Of a stretch of 64,000 nucleotides of DNA, positions 24,508-33,238 are shown piece after piece. This DNA is from CAWIJJ01 sp963836425 (GTDB lineage Bacteria > Acidobacteriota > Terriglobia > Bryobacterales > Bryobacteraceae), in NCBI GenBank assembly GCA_963836425.1, contig CAWIJJ010000008.1, positions 1 through 64,000 on the forward strand, given 5' to 3'. Under the pieces are notes generated by a model. That model did no database searches, was not told the DNA's origin, and saw only the letters and a list, made by a program, of their open reading frames with translations. Made by a program: the position numbers and the translations under genes. How positions within the stretch are numbered: the stretch's first letter is position 1; every line of letters starts with the position of its first letter.

Positions 24508-26427
24508 CTACTGGAGCACCGGAAGCGTCGTGGGGGCGCGCTTCACGCGGCCTTCGTAGGCCTCCGCGAGATCCACACGGTTGACTTCCAGGGTGCGGCC
24601 CAGCACCTGGTCCATGTTATTCCGCGCCTTGACCAGCGAGTTCAGCGCCTGCACCTCCGCCGACTGTGAATTGACCACGTCGCGCTGCACGACGTTCACC
24701 TCGAGGAAGGTGGCCTTGCCGAGTTCGTACTTGCGCTGCGTGCCGGCGAAGGTCTGCTCCTGAAGCTGGCGCGCCTTGACGGCGGTCTCATAGGCGGCGC
24801 GGGCCTGTTCGAGCACGATGCGCGCGTTGACCACGTCCATGCGGACGCGGTTTTCCGACTGCCTCTGGTTGATTTCGGCCTGGCGGTAGTCGAGCTGATT
24901 CTTGATCATGTCGGCGCGGGAGGCGGCATTGGAAAGAGGGATGTTCACGCTGAAGCTGATGGAATAGCTGGGGAACTTGCGCGACAGCACCTGGTTCCAG
25001 ATGGTGCCCCAGTTGCCAAGGAAGACCGGGTTGGGGTTGCCGCGGACCACCAGAGGCGTGCCGTCGGCGAGGATCGGTATGGGTAGCGTGTTGATCGATC
25101 CGGCCAGGCCGGAATTCTGGAAATCGGCGTTGACATTCACGCTCGGCAGCATGGCGCTCTTGACTCCGGCGGCCGAGAGGCGGTTGTTTTCCATGCTGAT
25201 GGCGCCTTCCTGAAGTTCGGGGCGGCCCGAAAGGGCATCCGACACCAGGTCCTGAATGGGCCGGATGGGCTCGGTGGCGGGGACCTGAATGGTGTCGGTC
25301 GGGACGATGTGGGCGTCCATCAGCTCGATGCTGTCCACGCCGGTGCGGGTGAGTGCGCTTTTGAGGATCAGCTCCTGCTGTGCGAGCTGCGTGCGGGCCT
25401 GGCGGAGGTCGAGCTCGGCGGTCTGCACCCCGGCTTCGGCCTGGATGATATCGATGGGTGCGATGGCGCCGATGGCCGCCCGCCTGCGGTTGTCCTCGTA
25501 CATCTTGCGGGTGATTTCGAGCGAGCGCTGCTTGAAGCGCACGTTGTCGCCGAGGCTGACGAAATCCCAGTAGAGATCGATTACGTTTTTGACGGTGGCG
25601 ATCACCTGCTGTTTGAAGTTGAGGTCGGCGACCTTGACGTTGTTGCGGGCCTGCACGATGGCGCGGCGGTTGAGGCCGAGGCCGAAGCCGCGCAGCAGGT
25701 TCTGGCTGATGCTGAGATCGAGGTTGCCGTTGAGCGAGGGGTTGTACTGGTTGGCGGGCGCGTTCTGAAACAGGCTCTGCTGGGCCATGTCGAGCTGGAC
25801 GGTGGTGCCGGTGAGGAAGGAGCGGCGGATGCCGTAGTCGGCACTGTGCGCGCTGCTCACGATGTAGTTGGTGCCGGTGGCGGTGTCGCTGGTGAGGATG
25901 CGGGTATTATGCGCGGCCTGCCAGCCGGCGAAGACGTATGTCTCCAGGTCGGGGATGCCGGTGCCGACGCCCTGAATGTTGAATCCGCTGATGATGCTGG
26001 AATTGCTGCCCGCGCCGCCGCCACCGCTGCCTCCGAGCGCTCCGAGCCCGCCGAGCACGCCGCTGGCCGCCGAGTTGAACCCTGCACGCGCGGGGTTACT
26101 GGTGAAGCGGAGCAACTGTCCGGCGCTGGCGCGAAGCTGGTCGGTCTCGGCCTGCTTGCGGTCGTAACGGTGGAATTCGATATCGAGATTATTTTCGAGG
26201 GCGAGGGCGATGGCGTCGTCAACGGAAAGATAGATGTTCCCCGCGCGCATCAGCGATTCCAGGCGGTTGGAATTGTAGAACTGGGTGTGGGGCATGTCGC
26301 GCGGCAGGTATTTCCAGATGAGGCGCGATACCATGCCCTCTCCCTGGTAGCCCTGGACGTCCGGGGTGCGGGTGATGTCTTGGGCGCACAGCGCGCCGGC
26401 GAGGCAGAACAGCGGCAGCAATTTCAT
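24508..26427 (-). CDS. TolC-family outer membrane efflux protein
   Basis: The 639-residue protein has a signal peptide (MKLLPLFCLAGALCAQ) and two TolC-type halves: YLSVDDAIALALENNLDIE near residue 70, a glycine/serine-rich insert at about 125-150, LNGNLDLSISQNLLRG, the long helices around 290-350 and the second half with NVNADFQNSGL and the NRVRMDVVNARIVLEQARAAYETA helix. It should form the outer membrane duct of an RND or ABC export system. No membrane-fusion partner is adjacent. Confidence 0.88.
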   Translation of the reverse strand: MKLLPLFCLAGALCAQDITRTPDVQGYQGEGMVSRLIWKYLPRDMPHTQFYNSNRLESLMRAGNIYLSVDDAIALALENNLDIEFHRYDRKQAETDQLRASAGQLLRFTSNPARAGFNSAASGVLGGLGALGGSGGGGAGSNSSIISGFNIQGVGTGIPDLETYVFAGWQAAHNTRILTSDTATGTNYIVSSAHSADYGIRRSFLTGTTVQLDMAQQSLFQNAPANQYNPSLNGNLDLSISQNLLRGFGLGLNRRAIVQARNNVKVADLNFKQQVIATVKNVIDLYWDFVSLGDNVRFKQRSLEITRKMYEDNRRRAAIGAIAPIDIIQAEAGVQTAELDLRQARTQLAQQELILKSALTRTGVDSIELMDAHIVPTDTIQVPATEPIRPIQDLVSDALSGRPELQEGAISMENNRLSAAGVKSAMLPSVNVNADFQNSGLAGSINTLPIPILADGTPLVVRGNPNPVFLGNWGTIWNQVLSRKFPSYSISFSVNIPLSNAASRADMIKNQLDYRQAEINQRQSENRVRMDVVNARIVLEQARAAYETAVKARQLQEQTFAGTQRKYELGKATFLEVNVVQRDVVNSQSAEVQALNSLVKARNNMDQVLGRTLEVNRVDLAEAYEGRVKRAPTTLPVLQ

Positions 26428-26563
26428 GGCAGCCTCGCTGGCGCAACCGGAATGCCACGCCAGGTGGCTGAAAAGAAGGGTCGAGTCCGGGGCAAGCGGG
26501 TCCGGAATGTCCGATTTTGAACAGCGGCGGTACGGAAACGGGACAGGTTATCGTAGAAGGAAC

Positions 26564-27169
26564 GTGGCTTACAAGGCGATACTCTTCGACCTGGGCAAAG
26601 TGCTCGTGCATTTTGACTTTGCCCGGGGCTACCGGGCGATGGAAGCGCTCTGCCCGTACGAAACAGCGGAAATCCGGAAGCGCCTGGCCCCCACCGGCTG
26701 GGTGTTGCAACTCGAGACGGGGCAGATTGAGCCGCGGGACTTCGTGGACCGTTTCTGCCGGCTGATCGAACTCAGGGCCGACTACGACCAGTTCTGCGAA
26801 ATCTGGAGCTCAATTTTCACCGGGCCGCTGGTGCCTGAAGGCATGCTGGAAGGCCTGGCCCGCCGATACCGCCTGGTGCTGGTTTCCAACACCAACGCCA
26901 TTCACTTCGAGATGATCCAGCGCAGTTACCCGCTGCTGCGGCATTTTCACGACCTGGTGCTTTCGCACGAGGTGGGGGCGGCGAAACCGGATGCGCGGAT
27001 CTATGAGGCGGCTCTCGAGAAGGCGGGATGCAGCCCCACGGAGTGCTTCTACACCGACGACATTCTGGAGTTCGTGGAAGCTGCGAAGGCTTTGGGGATC
27101 GATGCGGTACAGTTCGAGTCGGCGGCGCAGATCGAGCGGGAGATGCGGGAGCGGGGGATCGGCTGGTAG
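26564..27169 (+). CDS. HAD-superfamily hydrolase
   Basis: Starting at a GTG behind aagga, the 201-residue protein has HAD motif I in an altered form, ILFDLGKVLVHFD, where the second Asp of DxD is replaced by Gly (FDLG), a variant common in this subgroup. Motif II is LVSNTN, motif III is around AKPD, and motif IV is FYTDDILEFVEAA. It resembles YihX/epoxide-hydrolase-like HAD phosphatases. The substrate is unknown. Confidence 0.82.
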   Translation: MAYKAILFDLGKVLVHFDFARGYRAMEALCPYETAEIRKRLAPTGWVLQLETGQIEPRDFVDRFCRLIELRADYDQFCEIWSSIFTGPLVPEGMLEGLARRYRLVLVSNTNAIHFEMIQRSYPLLRHFHDLVLSHEVGAAKPDARIYEAALEKAGCSPTECFYTDDILEFVEAAKALGIDAVQFESAAQIEREMRERGIGW

Positions 27170-27170
27170 A

Positions 27171-27207
27171 CAAAAAAACCGGGCGTTCCCTTTCGGAAGC
27201 GCCCGGT
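27171..27207 (-). terminator. Rho-independent terminator of molybdopterin-domain gene
   Basis: The arms ACCGGGCGTTCC and GGAAGCGCCCGGT (one mismatch) form a strong stem. On the minus strand it is followed by a run of seven T (complement of aaaaaaa at 27172-27178). The stem also lies just after the HAD stop and could act weakly in the other direction. Confidence 0.75.
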
Positions 27208-27271
27208 GAGTGCCACTTGTAATCTGCTCGGAGGTGTCAGATTACAAGGGTGGAGGAGACTCGAATGCTAC

Positions 27272-28243
27272 TTACGCCAGGAGACCTCCATGTCCGAGGC
27301 AAGCCACTTCCCACCCCGTGACGTGATACCTTGCCAGCAGGGGCGGAAGCACCAGGTCCACGACGTTCGGCTTGGCTGAACGGAAACAGCCGGGAGCGGA
27401 CACGATGGGCACTTCGTCCTTGTAGGACATGAGCAAAAGGTTGCCGGGTTCGACGGGGGCGAGGAATCGTTCAACCTGCCCGCCGACGCGCAGCATAGCC
27501 TGGCCGATCACATCTTCCGGACCGGCGGGCGCCGTAGTGGAAGCCACCAGAATGACGCACGGCTTCGATCTCAGCAGGTGTTGCAGGCAGCGCGAGACGG
27601 AATTCTCGTCTTCCGTGCAAGCGAGGACAAAATTCGCGTTCACGCCGAAGCGTTCGAGGCGCTGGCGCATGATGTTCTCGAACAACTGCCGGGCACGCTC
27701 GCCGCTAATCGGGTCGGTGTAGAGAACTCCAACACTCGGCGTACGCACGGGGCGGGCCTGGAGGATCGGACCGCGCTCCTTGATGATATTGATGACGGCT
27801 TCGAGTTGGTCCTTGGCGACGGCGAAGGGAGCGCTTTTGACGGTGGCAATGCGCTGGCCGGCGACGGCGTAGCTGAAGTTCAGGGCGGTGGCGATGACTA
27901 CGCTGGCGGTGCAGTTGATCTGCTTGAGCAGTTCGTCATCGACCAGCACGCAGCAGTTCTCGGTGGCGAGGAGATTGGCCCTGCCGCCGGCCGCGAGCCG
28001 GATTTCGAAACTGCCGCAGCCCATCTCGCTGGCGACCTGGCAAACGGCGTCGTCTTCTCCGACCTCGCCGTCTTCCAGCTCGGTGACCCAGATGGTCTCC
28101 ATGCCTTCCGATTCCAGCACGCGAACATCTTCATCGCTGATGACATGGCCCTTCGCCAGCAGCTTCTTCCCACCAGGCCGGAACACCGTACAGCAAAGTA
28201 CTCGTCCAGTTGAGGATTTCACGTCAACCGTTTGCGCTCTCAT
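27272..28243 (-). CDS. Molybdopterin-binding-domain protein
   Basis: The 323-residue protein has an N-terminal alpha/beta region (GKKLLAKGHVISDEDVRVLESEG) like MoeA-type domains, and a MoaB/MogA-type fold in the second half: SVGVLYTDPISGERARQLF, ACTEDENSVSRCLQHLL, VILVASTTAPAGPEDVIGQAM and the ending GNLLLMSYKDEVPIVSAPGC. Such proteins bind molybdopterin or sense molybdenum cofactor, but the precise reaction is not clear. It is a single gene with a dyad upstream and its own terminator. Confidence 0.78.
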   Translation of the reverse strand: MRAQTVDVKSSTGRVLCCTVFRPGGKKLLAKGHVISDEDVRVLESEGMETIWVTELEDGEVGEDDAVCQVASEMGCGSFEIRLAAGGRANLLATENCCVLVDDELLKQINCTASVVIATALNFSYAVAGQRIATVKSAPFAVAKDQLEAVINIIKERGPILQARPVRTPSVGVLYTDPISGERARQLFENIMRQRLERFGVNANFVLACTEDENSVSRCLQHLLRSKPCVILVASTTAPAGPEDVIGQAMLRVGGQVERFLAPVEPGNLLLMSYKDEVPIVSAPGCFRSAKPNVVDLVLPPLLARYHVTGWEVACLGHGGLLA

Positions 28244-28271
28244 GGCAGCCTCGAACCAACTTTCCGTCTGT

Positions 28272-28296
28272 ATTTAAGGTGATTTTGTCCTTAAAT
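28272..28296 (-). promoter_or_regulatory. Inverted repeat ATTTAAGG-N9-CCTTAAAT
   Basis: The perfect 8-base arms lie 29 bases upstream of the molybdopterin-domain gene. The AT-rich dyad stands out in this GC-rich sequence and is in operator position for that gene. The regulator is unknown. Confidence 0.5.
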
Positions 28297-28384
28297 CGTA
28301 GTCTACACCCGGAAAAAGTTGTGCTGCCTATTATTTCCACGGTTTTTTGCGGGGTGGCGGAAAACCCTACTTTGCGGGTATTCC

Positions 28385-28996
28385 CTAAGACTGCCGGCGC
28401 GGAACGGGAATCTGGATGAACTGATCGTCGGGCGAAGCGGACGAGCGGACCCACCGGTCGGGCTGCGCCTCGTCCCAGCGCTCAGGACGGAGAATGCGCA
28501 GAACGGCGATTTCGTCGCAGGCCTGGAACTTCGGGCAGCGCACGCAGTCCTTCCAGGCTTTGAGGGGGAGCACGCCCCGTTCGACGGTATGGAAGCCGAC
28601 CTTGCGGAAGAACTCGTCCACGTAAGTAAAAGCAAATACGGCGTCCAACTCGTATTGCACAGCCTCTCGGACGAGGGCCTCGACGATGCGGCGGCCGACG
28701 CCGTGAGTCTTGGCCTGCTCATCGACGGCGAGCGAGCGGATCTCGCCCATGGTGGGGCTGTAGAAGTGGAGGGCGCCACAACCGAGGAGGTCCGGGCCGC
28801 GGGTGATGACGGAGAAATCGCGAATGGCCTCGGACATCTCGAACTCGGTCCGGGGCAGCATGATTCCGCGTGCCGCGTAGCCGTTGATCAGTTCCAGGAT
28901 TGGGGGGATGTCGTGCATAAGGGCCTTGCGGACGGTGAGTCCCAGGCCGGCATGCGGCGATTCAACGAAAGCGTCTGCGCGCAAAGCACTGATCAT
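28385..28996 (-). CDS. GNAT N-acetyltransferase, probable acetylglutamate synthase
   Basis: The 203-residue protein is a GNAT: VRKALMHDIPPILELINGYAARG, MGEIRSLAVDEQAKTHGVGRRIVEALV (the acetyl-CoA loop GVGRR) and FAFTYVDEFFRKVGF. Short stand-alone enzymes of this kind serve as N-acetylglutamate synthase in other bacteria (Rv2747-type). Its ATG overlaps the argB stop by four bases and is preceded by caggaggt, so it is the last gene of an argC-argB operon and likely supplies the first step of arginine synthesis. A C-terminal CVRCPKFQAC motif is shared with that group. Confidence 0.82.
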   Translation of the reverse strand: MISALRADAFVESPHAGLGLTVRKALMHDIPPILELINGYAARGIMLPRTEFEMSEAIRDFSVITRGPDLLGCGALHFYSPTMGEIRSLAVDEQAKTHGVGRRIVEALVREAVQYELDAVFAFTYVDEFFRKVGFHTVERGVLPLKAWKDCVRCPKFQACDEIAVLRILRPERWDEAQPDRWVRSSASPDDQFIQIPVPRRQS

Positions 28997-29778
28997 GCGG
29001 AAACCTCCTGGCCTAAAATCATGCGCGTGCCGGCGGGTTCTCCGGCCAGCAGGCGGTCGAGCACCCCCGGGGAAGCGCCGGGCGCGATCACCACCTCCGC
29101 GACCCCGGCGCGAAGGGCGGCGAGGGCGGCGTTCAACTTGGCCTGCATGCCCCCGGTGGCCACTCCGCCCGCGATCAGGGCCTCGCTTTCCGCGGCTGTG
29201 AGGACGGGCCGAACCTGGCCGGATCCATCGAGAACGCCGGGGACGTCGGTAAGGAAAACCAGGCGGCCGGCGGCGAAGGAGGCGGCACAGGCAACGGCCA
29301 TCTGGTCGGCATTGACGTTGAAAATTTCGCCGGCCCTTCCGCCCGCCACGCACGCGATCACGGGGAGATACCCCGCCCCAATCAGCAGCCGCAGCAGTTC
29401 CGGGTTGGCGCGGGTGACCCGTCCGACCGCGCCCAGTGCGGGGTCCATCTGTTCGGCCTCCACCAGCAGCGCGTCGATGCCCGTGAGCCCGACGGCTTTG
29501 GCGCCGGCACGGTTGAGCGCAGCTACCAGTTCATGATTCACAGTGCCTGCAAACACCTTAAGCACGGCATCGACCGTTTCCGGTCCGGTGACTCGCAACC
29601 CGTTGACAAAGCGGCTCTCGATCCCGCGGTCGGCGAGGTAACGGGTCATCTGCCTGCCGCCCCCGTGAACCACCACTACCTCCGCCCGGGCCGACGCGGC
29701 GACGATCTGCCCGGCCAGGGCCTGGCGCGATGCGGGCGAATCCAGCAGGGTACCGCCGAGTTTGACCAGGATTCTCAC
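28993..29778 (-). CDS. argB: Acetylglutamate kinase
   Basis: The 261-residue amino-acid kinase has ILVKLGGTLLD at the start, VVVHGGGRQMTRYL, the substrate region FVNGLRVTG, VNADQMAVACAASF and LVFLTDVPGVLD. It phosphorylates N-acetylglutamate in arginine synthesis. It overlaps argC upstream and the acetyltransferase gene downstream by four bases each, so translation is coupled. The N-terminus lacks the extra helix linked with arginine feedback inhibition. Confidence 0.93.
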   Translation of the reverse strand: MRILVKLGGTLLDSPASRQALAGQIVAASARAEVVVVHGGGRQMTRYLADRGIESRFVNGLRVTGPETVDAVLKVFAGTVNHELVAALNRAGAKAVGLTGIDALLVEAEQMDPALGAVGRVTRANPELLRLLIGAGYLPVIACVAGGRAGEIFNVNADQMAVACAASFAAGRLVFLTDVPGVLDGSGQVRPVLTAAESEALIAGGVATGGMQAKLNAALAALRAGVAEVVIAPGASPGVLDRLLAGEPAGTRMILGQEVSA

Positions 29779-30779
29779 AGCAGCGCCTCGGTTTCCGGAA
29801 AGCCGAGCATCAGGTTCATGTTCTGAATCGCCTGTCCGGCGGCACCCTTCACCAGGTTGTCGATCGCGGTTACCACCACGGCACGACCGGTACGCGAGTC
29901 CACGGTCAGTCCGATGTCGCAGAAGTTCGTCCGCGCCACGCCGCGCAGGTCGGGCATGTTCCCGGGATTATACAGGCGGATGAAAGGCTCGGCGGCGTAG
30001 CGGGCGTCGTAGATTGCGAGCAGGTCGTCGGCCGAAGCACTCGTGCGGAAGTAGATGGTTTCGAGGATGCCGCGGTCGAGCGGCAGGAGCTGGGCCGTGA
30101 AGCTGAATTCCCGCTCCTCGAGGCCGGAGGTGAGGAGCACTTCGGGAACGTGGCGGTGCGTCAGGACCGAGTAGGCAGAGAAGTTTTCGGTGACCTCGCA
30201 AAAGCTGGTCTTGAGGCTGGGCTTGCGGCCGGCTCCGCTGACGCCGCTCTTGGCGTCGCAGACAATGCCGGCGGCGCGGTCGATGGCGCCGGCTTCGAGC
30301 AGGGGGCGGAGGGCGAGATTGGCGGCTGTCGGGTAGCAACCGGGGTTGGACAGCAGGCGCGCGCCGGGAATCGAAGCGCGGCAGAATTCCGGCAGTCCGT
30401 AGACGGCGGCGGCGAGCAGTTCGGGCTGCGTATGGGCTGCTTTGTACCAGGCCGCGTAGTTTTCCGGGGTGCGGAGACGGAAGGCGCCGCTGAGATCGAC
30501 GACGCGCGCGCCGGCGGCCAGCATGCCGGGAGCAAGTTCCATGGAGACTTCCGGCGCCGTTGCCAGGAACACGAGGTCGATCGACGCCGCCTGCACGGCT
30601 TCCGGAGTGCACACGATCCGGGCCGGGCCTGCGGAACGCCGCAGGGAACCCGCGGGGGGCGATTCCCGGTGGTCGAGCAGAACGGTTTCAACCGACGGGT
30701 GGCGGGCCAGCAGACGGACCAGTTCCGCGCCGCTGTAACCGGAGTGCCCGGCGATGCCGACCTTGTGTGATTTCGCCAT
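29775..30779 (-). CDS. argC: N-acetyl-gamma-glutamyl-phosphate reductase
   Basis: The 334-residue enzyme has the NADP-binding GIAGHSGYSGAELVRLLARHP, the catalytic Cys in LLSNPGCYPTAANLAL, and the C-terminal dimer region with VARTNFCDIGLTVDSRTGRAVV. It reduces acetylglutamyl phosphate to the semialdehyde. It is the first gene of the argC-argB-acetyltransferase operon; argD, argF and argGH are not in the window. Confidence 0.94.
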   Translation of the reverse strand: MAKSHKVGIAGHSGYSGAELVRLLARHPSVETVLLDHRESPPAGSLRRSAGPARIVCTPEAVQAASIDLVFLATAPEVSMELAPGMLAAGARVVDLSGAFRLRTPENYAAWYKAAHTQPELLAAAVYGLPEFCRASIPGARLLSNPGCYPTAANLALRPLLEAGAIDRAAGIVCDAKSGVSGAGRKPSLKTSFCEVTENFSAYSVLTHRHVPEVLLTSGLEEREFSFTAQLLPLDRGILETIYFRTSASADDLLAIYDARYAAEPFIRLYNPGNMPDLRGVARTNFCDIGLTVDSRTGRAVVVTAIDNLVKGAAGQAIQNMNLMLGFPETEALL

Positions 30780-30872
30780 TGTGGATTATTATTCGTCTCG
30801 ATGAATATTTATTCTAGCACGACAGGTGAGACGGACGGCGGTCGGCGGTGTCCGTAGTTTAGACTGAAGCAT

Positions 30873-31115
30873 ATGGCAACGGTTGGATCGTTCGACCGCA
30901 TCACTGTTGAGGCTGGGAAATGCAACGGGAAGCCGTGTATCCGCGGCATGCGCATCACGGTGAGGCGAGTGCTGGAACTGCTTGCATCCTATCCCGACCG
31001 CGCGGCCCTGTTGTCCGAGTATCCGTTTCTCGAATCCGAGGACCTCAGCCAGGCGCTGCGTTACGCGGCAACCACGGTTGATGATGAGAGCTTGGGCATA
31101 GACCGCGTTGCATGA
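30873..31115 (+). CDS. DUF433 antitoxin
   Basis: The 80-residue protein has the typical DUF433 sequence: FDRITVEAGKCNGKPCIRGMRITV, VLELLASYPDRAALLSEYPFL and EDLSQALRYAA. DUF433 proteins pair with DUF5615 PIN-like toxins. The stop overlaps the toxin start (ATGATG). The toxin behind it is frameshifted. Confidence 0.85.
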   Translation: MATVGSFDRITVEAGKCNGKPCIRGMRITVRRVLELLASYPDRAALLSEYPFLESEDLSQALRYAATTVDDESLGIDRVA

Positions 31116-31481
31116 TGGCACTGCTGCTGGACCAGGGACTTAGCGCCCAGTTCGGCAGCGATTTTGCGCGGGCGTGGCTTTGACGCCGTGCATGTAATGG
31201 AGATCGGGCTAGACCGGGCCGAAGATTCGGAAGTTTTGGAAACAGCCCGGCTCCAGAAACGTGTCTGCGTGACTCTGGACCATGACTTTCACGCGCATCT
31301 GGCTATTGCCAGCGACGGCCGTCCTTCCGTCATTCTGCTTCGCATCGAGGGACTCGCTGCGGCGAAACAGGCCGACCTGATCAACTCGATTTGCATGACC
31401 TGCGATGCCGCCCTGGGAGAAGGGGCGGCCGTTTCAACAGACGGCCGCTCTGTGAGGGTCCGGCGTCTGCCGCTCCGGTAG
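31112..31481 (+). pseudogene. DUF5615 PIN-like toxin, frameshifted
   Basis: The start reads MMALLLDQGL and then leaves frame at about 31142. One frame over the protein continues as expected: APSSAAILRGRGFDAVHV, MEIGLDRAEDSEVLETA, CVTLDHDFHAHLA and ADLINSI. A single extra A after CTT (31142) explains the break. As written the first frame ends after 23 codons, so no full toxin is made unless the base is an assembly error. Confidence 0.72.
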
Positions 31482-31649
31482 GAGCCCGGTTCCGCGAACG
31501 TCGTGGCCGCTACGTCAAAGCACGAGCAACCATCTCGGAGCCCACAAGGCAATCTGACCTTACATAAACCGAGGTAGTTCATCAATCACCATGCCGTTAT
31601 CCAGGATTCTAAAATCCGAAATAGAATAGACTCAAAGGAATTTGAGGAC

Positions 31650-32819
31650 ATGAGCGCCCGAACGGTGGAATCAGGTGATGGCAATCACACGGATTACGCC
31701 TGCGGAAGCAGCACAGCCGGAATGAGCTTGATCGACATAGGCAGGAAGGCTGCCATCTACGGGTTTCGCCACTTGGTGCAGGGCTTCGATTACAACCTCT
31801 GCCGCGGACTGGCTGCTCCGGAGAAGGTTGCCCTGGTCTTGACGAACCGGTGTAACTGCCGTTGCCTGATGTGCGAGCTCTGGCGGACACGAGATGTGGG
31901 CAACGAACTTTCTGCCGAACGCTGGATCGCACTACTCGATGAGTTGCACTTGTGGACCCGAACGCTTCGCCTGCGTTTTGTCGGCGGAGAGGTCCTGTTG
32001 AAGCCTGGAGTCTACGACATCATCCGCAGGGCGGTTCATCACGGGTTCAACGTCAACCTCATTTCGAACGGTCTGGCCCTTCAGTCCGAGGGCAACTATC
32101 GAAACCTGATGAATACCGGCCTGAGGTTCATCACCTTCTCGCTCGACGGCAAGGATGCGGCCATTCACGACCGTAATCGCGGAACCCGCGGGCTCCACCA
32201 CGTTGTAACCGAATTAATTCGCCGCATGAAACGTGAGCGGCCCGCGATGTGTATCTCGCTGATCTGTATTATCATGCGTGAAACCGCGCCGCAGTTGGCC
32301 GAATACGCGCAGTGGGCCGAAGAACTCGGCGTAGACCGTATTCTGTTTCAGCCCTTGGCTGAGTCCCTGGGCCGGCCGGAAAAGCGGGCAGGCTGGCATC
32401 GCGAAAGCGACCAGTTCATCCGCGACCTTGACCCGCTCGACCGGTCGATCGACGCGTTGGAGCGATTGCGCCGGCGCTCGACTCACATGGAGATGCCGCT
32501 GCGGCCGCTGCGCGATATGCGGGAGTACTTCGTCTATCCGGACTCGTTTCAAATCAGGGGTGGCCGCTGCATGGTGGGGCATACGGACCTGCAGATCGAT
32601 CCCTCGGGCATTCTCTACATGTGCGATGTCAGGCACACTGCGTTCGGACATGTGGACGACGGTCCCCTTCGGCAAACCTGGAGAAGCGAACGCGCTCGCG
32701 CGGTACGTTGCGCGATCAGGGAGTGCCGGCGACCTTGCTCCTCGCTCTGCAATCGCTCTCCAGGGTTATGGGAGAAGGCATCAACGTTTCTGCGCTACGC
32801 ACGGGCGGGCAGGCTGTAA
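31650..32819 (+). CDS. Radical SAM/SPASM-like enzyme
   Basis: The 389-residue protein has the cluster motif CNCRCLMC (Cys68, Cys72, Cys75) after VALVLTNR, a GGEVLL SAM motif near residue 112, the LISNG strand and FSLDG. The C-terminal part has Cys residues in GRCMVGHTDLQIDPSGILYMC and in CAIRECRRPCSSLC, which fits a SPASM/Twitch extension with auxiliary clusters. The first 25 residues are polar; a later ATG at 31722 (MSLIDIG) is an alternative start. No recognised pathway genes are adjacent. It could act on a peptide, possibly the small frame at 32931. Confidence 0.85.
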   Translation: MSARTVESGDGNHTDYACGSSTAGMSLIDIGRKAAIYGFRHLVQGFDYNLCRGLAAPEKVALVLTNRCNCRCLMCELWRTRDVGNELSAERWIALLDELHLWTRTLRLRFVGGEVLLKPGVYDIIRRAVHHGFNVNLISNGLALQSEGNYRNLMNTGLRFITFSLDGKDAAIHDRNRGTRGLHHVVTELIRRMKRERPAMCISLICIIMRETAPQLAEYAQWAEELGVDRILFQPLAESLGRPEKRAGWHRESDQFIRDLDPLDRSIDALERLRRRSTHMEMPLRPLRDMREYFVYPDSFQIRGGRCMVGHTDLQIDPSGILYMCDVRHTAFGHVDDGPLRQTWRSERARAVRCAIRECRRPCSSLCNRSPGLWEKASTFLRYARAGRL

Positions 32820-32930
32820 CAATTGGCCCCTCCCGCCAGTTCCGCAAGCACGACGGATCTGCAAGGACGCCGGTAAGAACCAATTCAAAACTAGTAGATT
32901 TTGCGGGTGCCTTCGCGAGTCGGGAAGGAT

Positions 32931-33095
32931 ATGTGGAGTTTGGGAAAGTACGTCGCGCCGGGGCCGGACCGCGACAGTCGGCTTTTCAAAGCGCCGTTTG
33001 GCGGCCGCGGGGATTCTCCTCCGTCTCCCGGCGGGACAGTCAGCGTTCCGGTATGGCGACTCCAGCATCACAACGGCCGTATAGTCGCCGCTTGA
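32931..33095 (+). CDS. Possible small Gly/Pro-rich peptide
   Basis: In the 419-base gap after the radical SAM gene, an ATG preceded by gggaagga opens a 54-codon frame. The product begins MWSLGKYVAPGPDRDSRLFK, has a Gly/Pro/Ser-rich middle and ends with a HHNG-containing tail. The ribosome binding site is close to the start. It shows no known family. It is listed as a candidate because it is on the same strand as the radical SAM gene; chance occurrence is possible. Confidence 0.3.
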   Translation: MWSLGKYVAPGPDRDSRLFKAPFGGRGDSPPSPGGTVSVPVWRLQHHNGRIVAA

Positions 33096-33238
33096 AGGTC
33101 CCAGGCTGAGGAGATCGGCGGCGCGCACCGGCAAAGGCGCATCGTCGCGCGCTCTTCCGCGACGCGTAGATTACAGTCTCTTTTTGGCACGGCGGTGGCG
33201 AACCTGTGATAGGATTCGAGCCCGGAGGAATCAACTGA

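Noticed and set aside
28303..28384. Possible terminator after the acetyltransferase gene
   Set aside because: The GGTTTT and AAAACC parts can pair only with several mismatches and no clean T-run follows on the minus strand.
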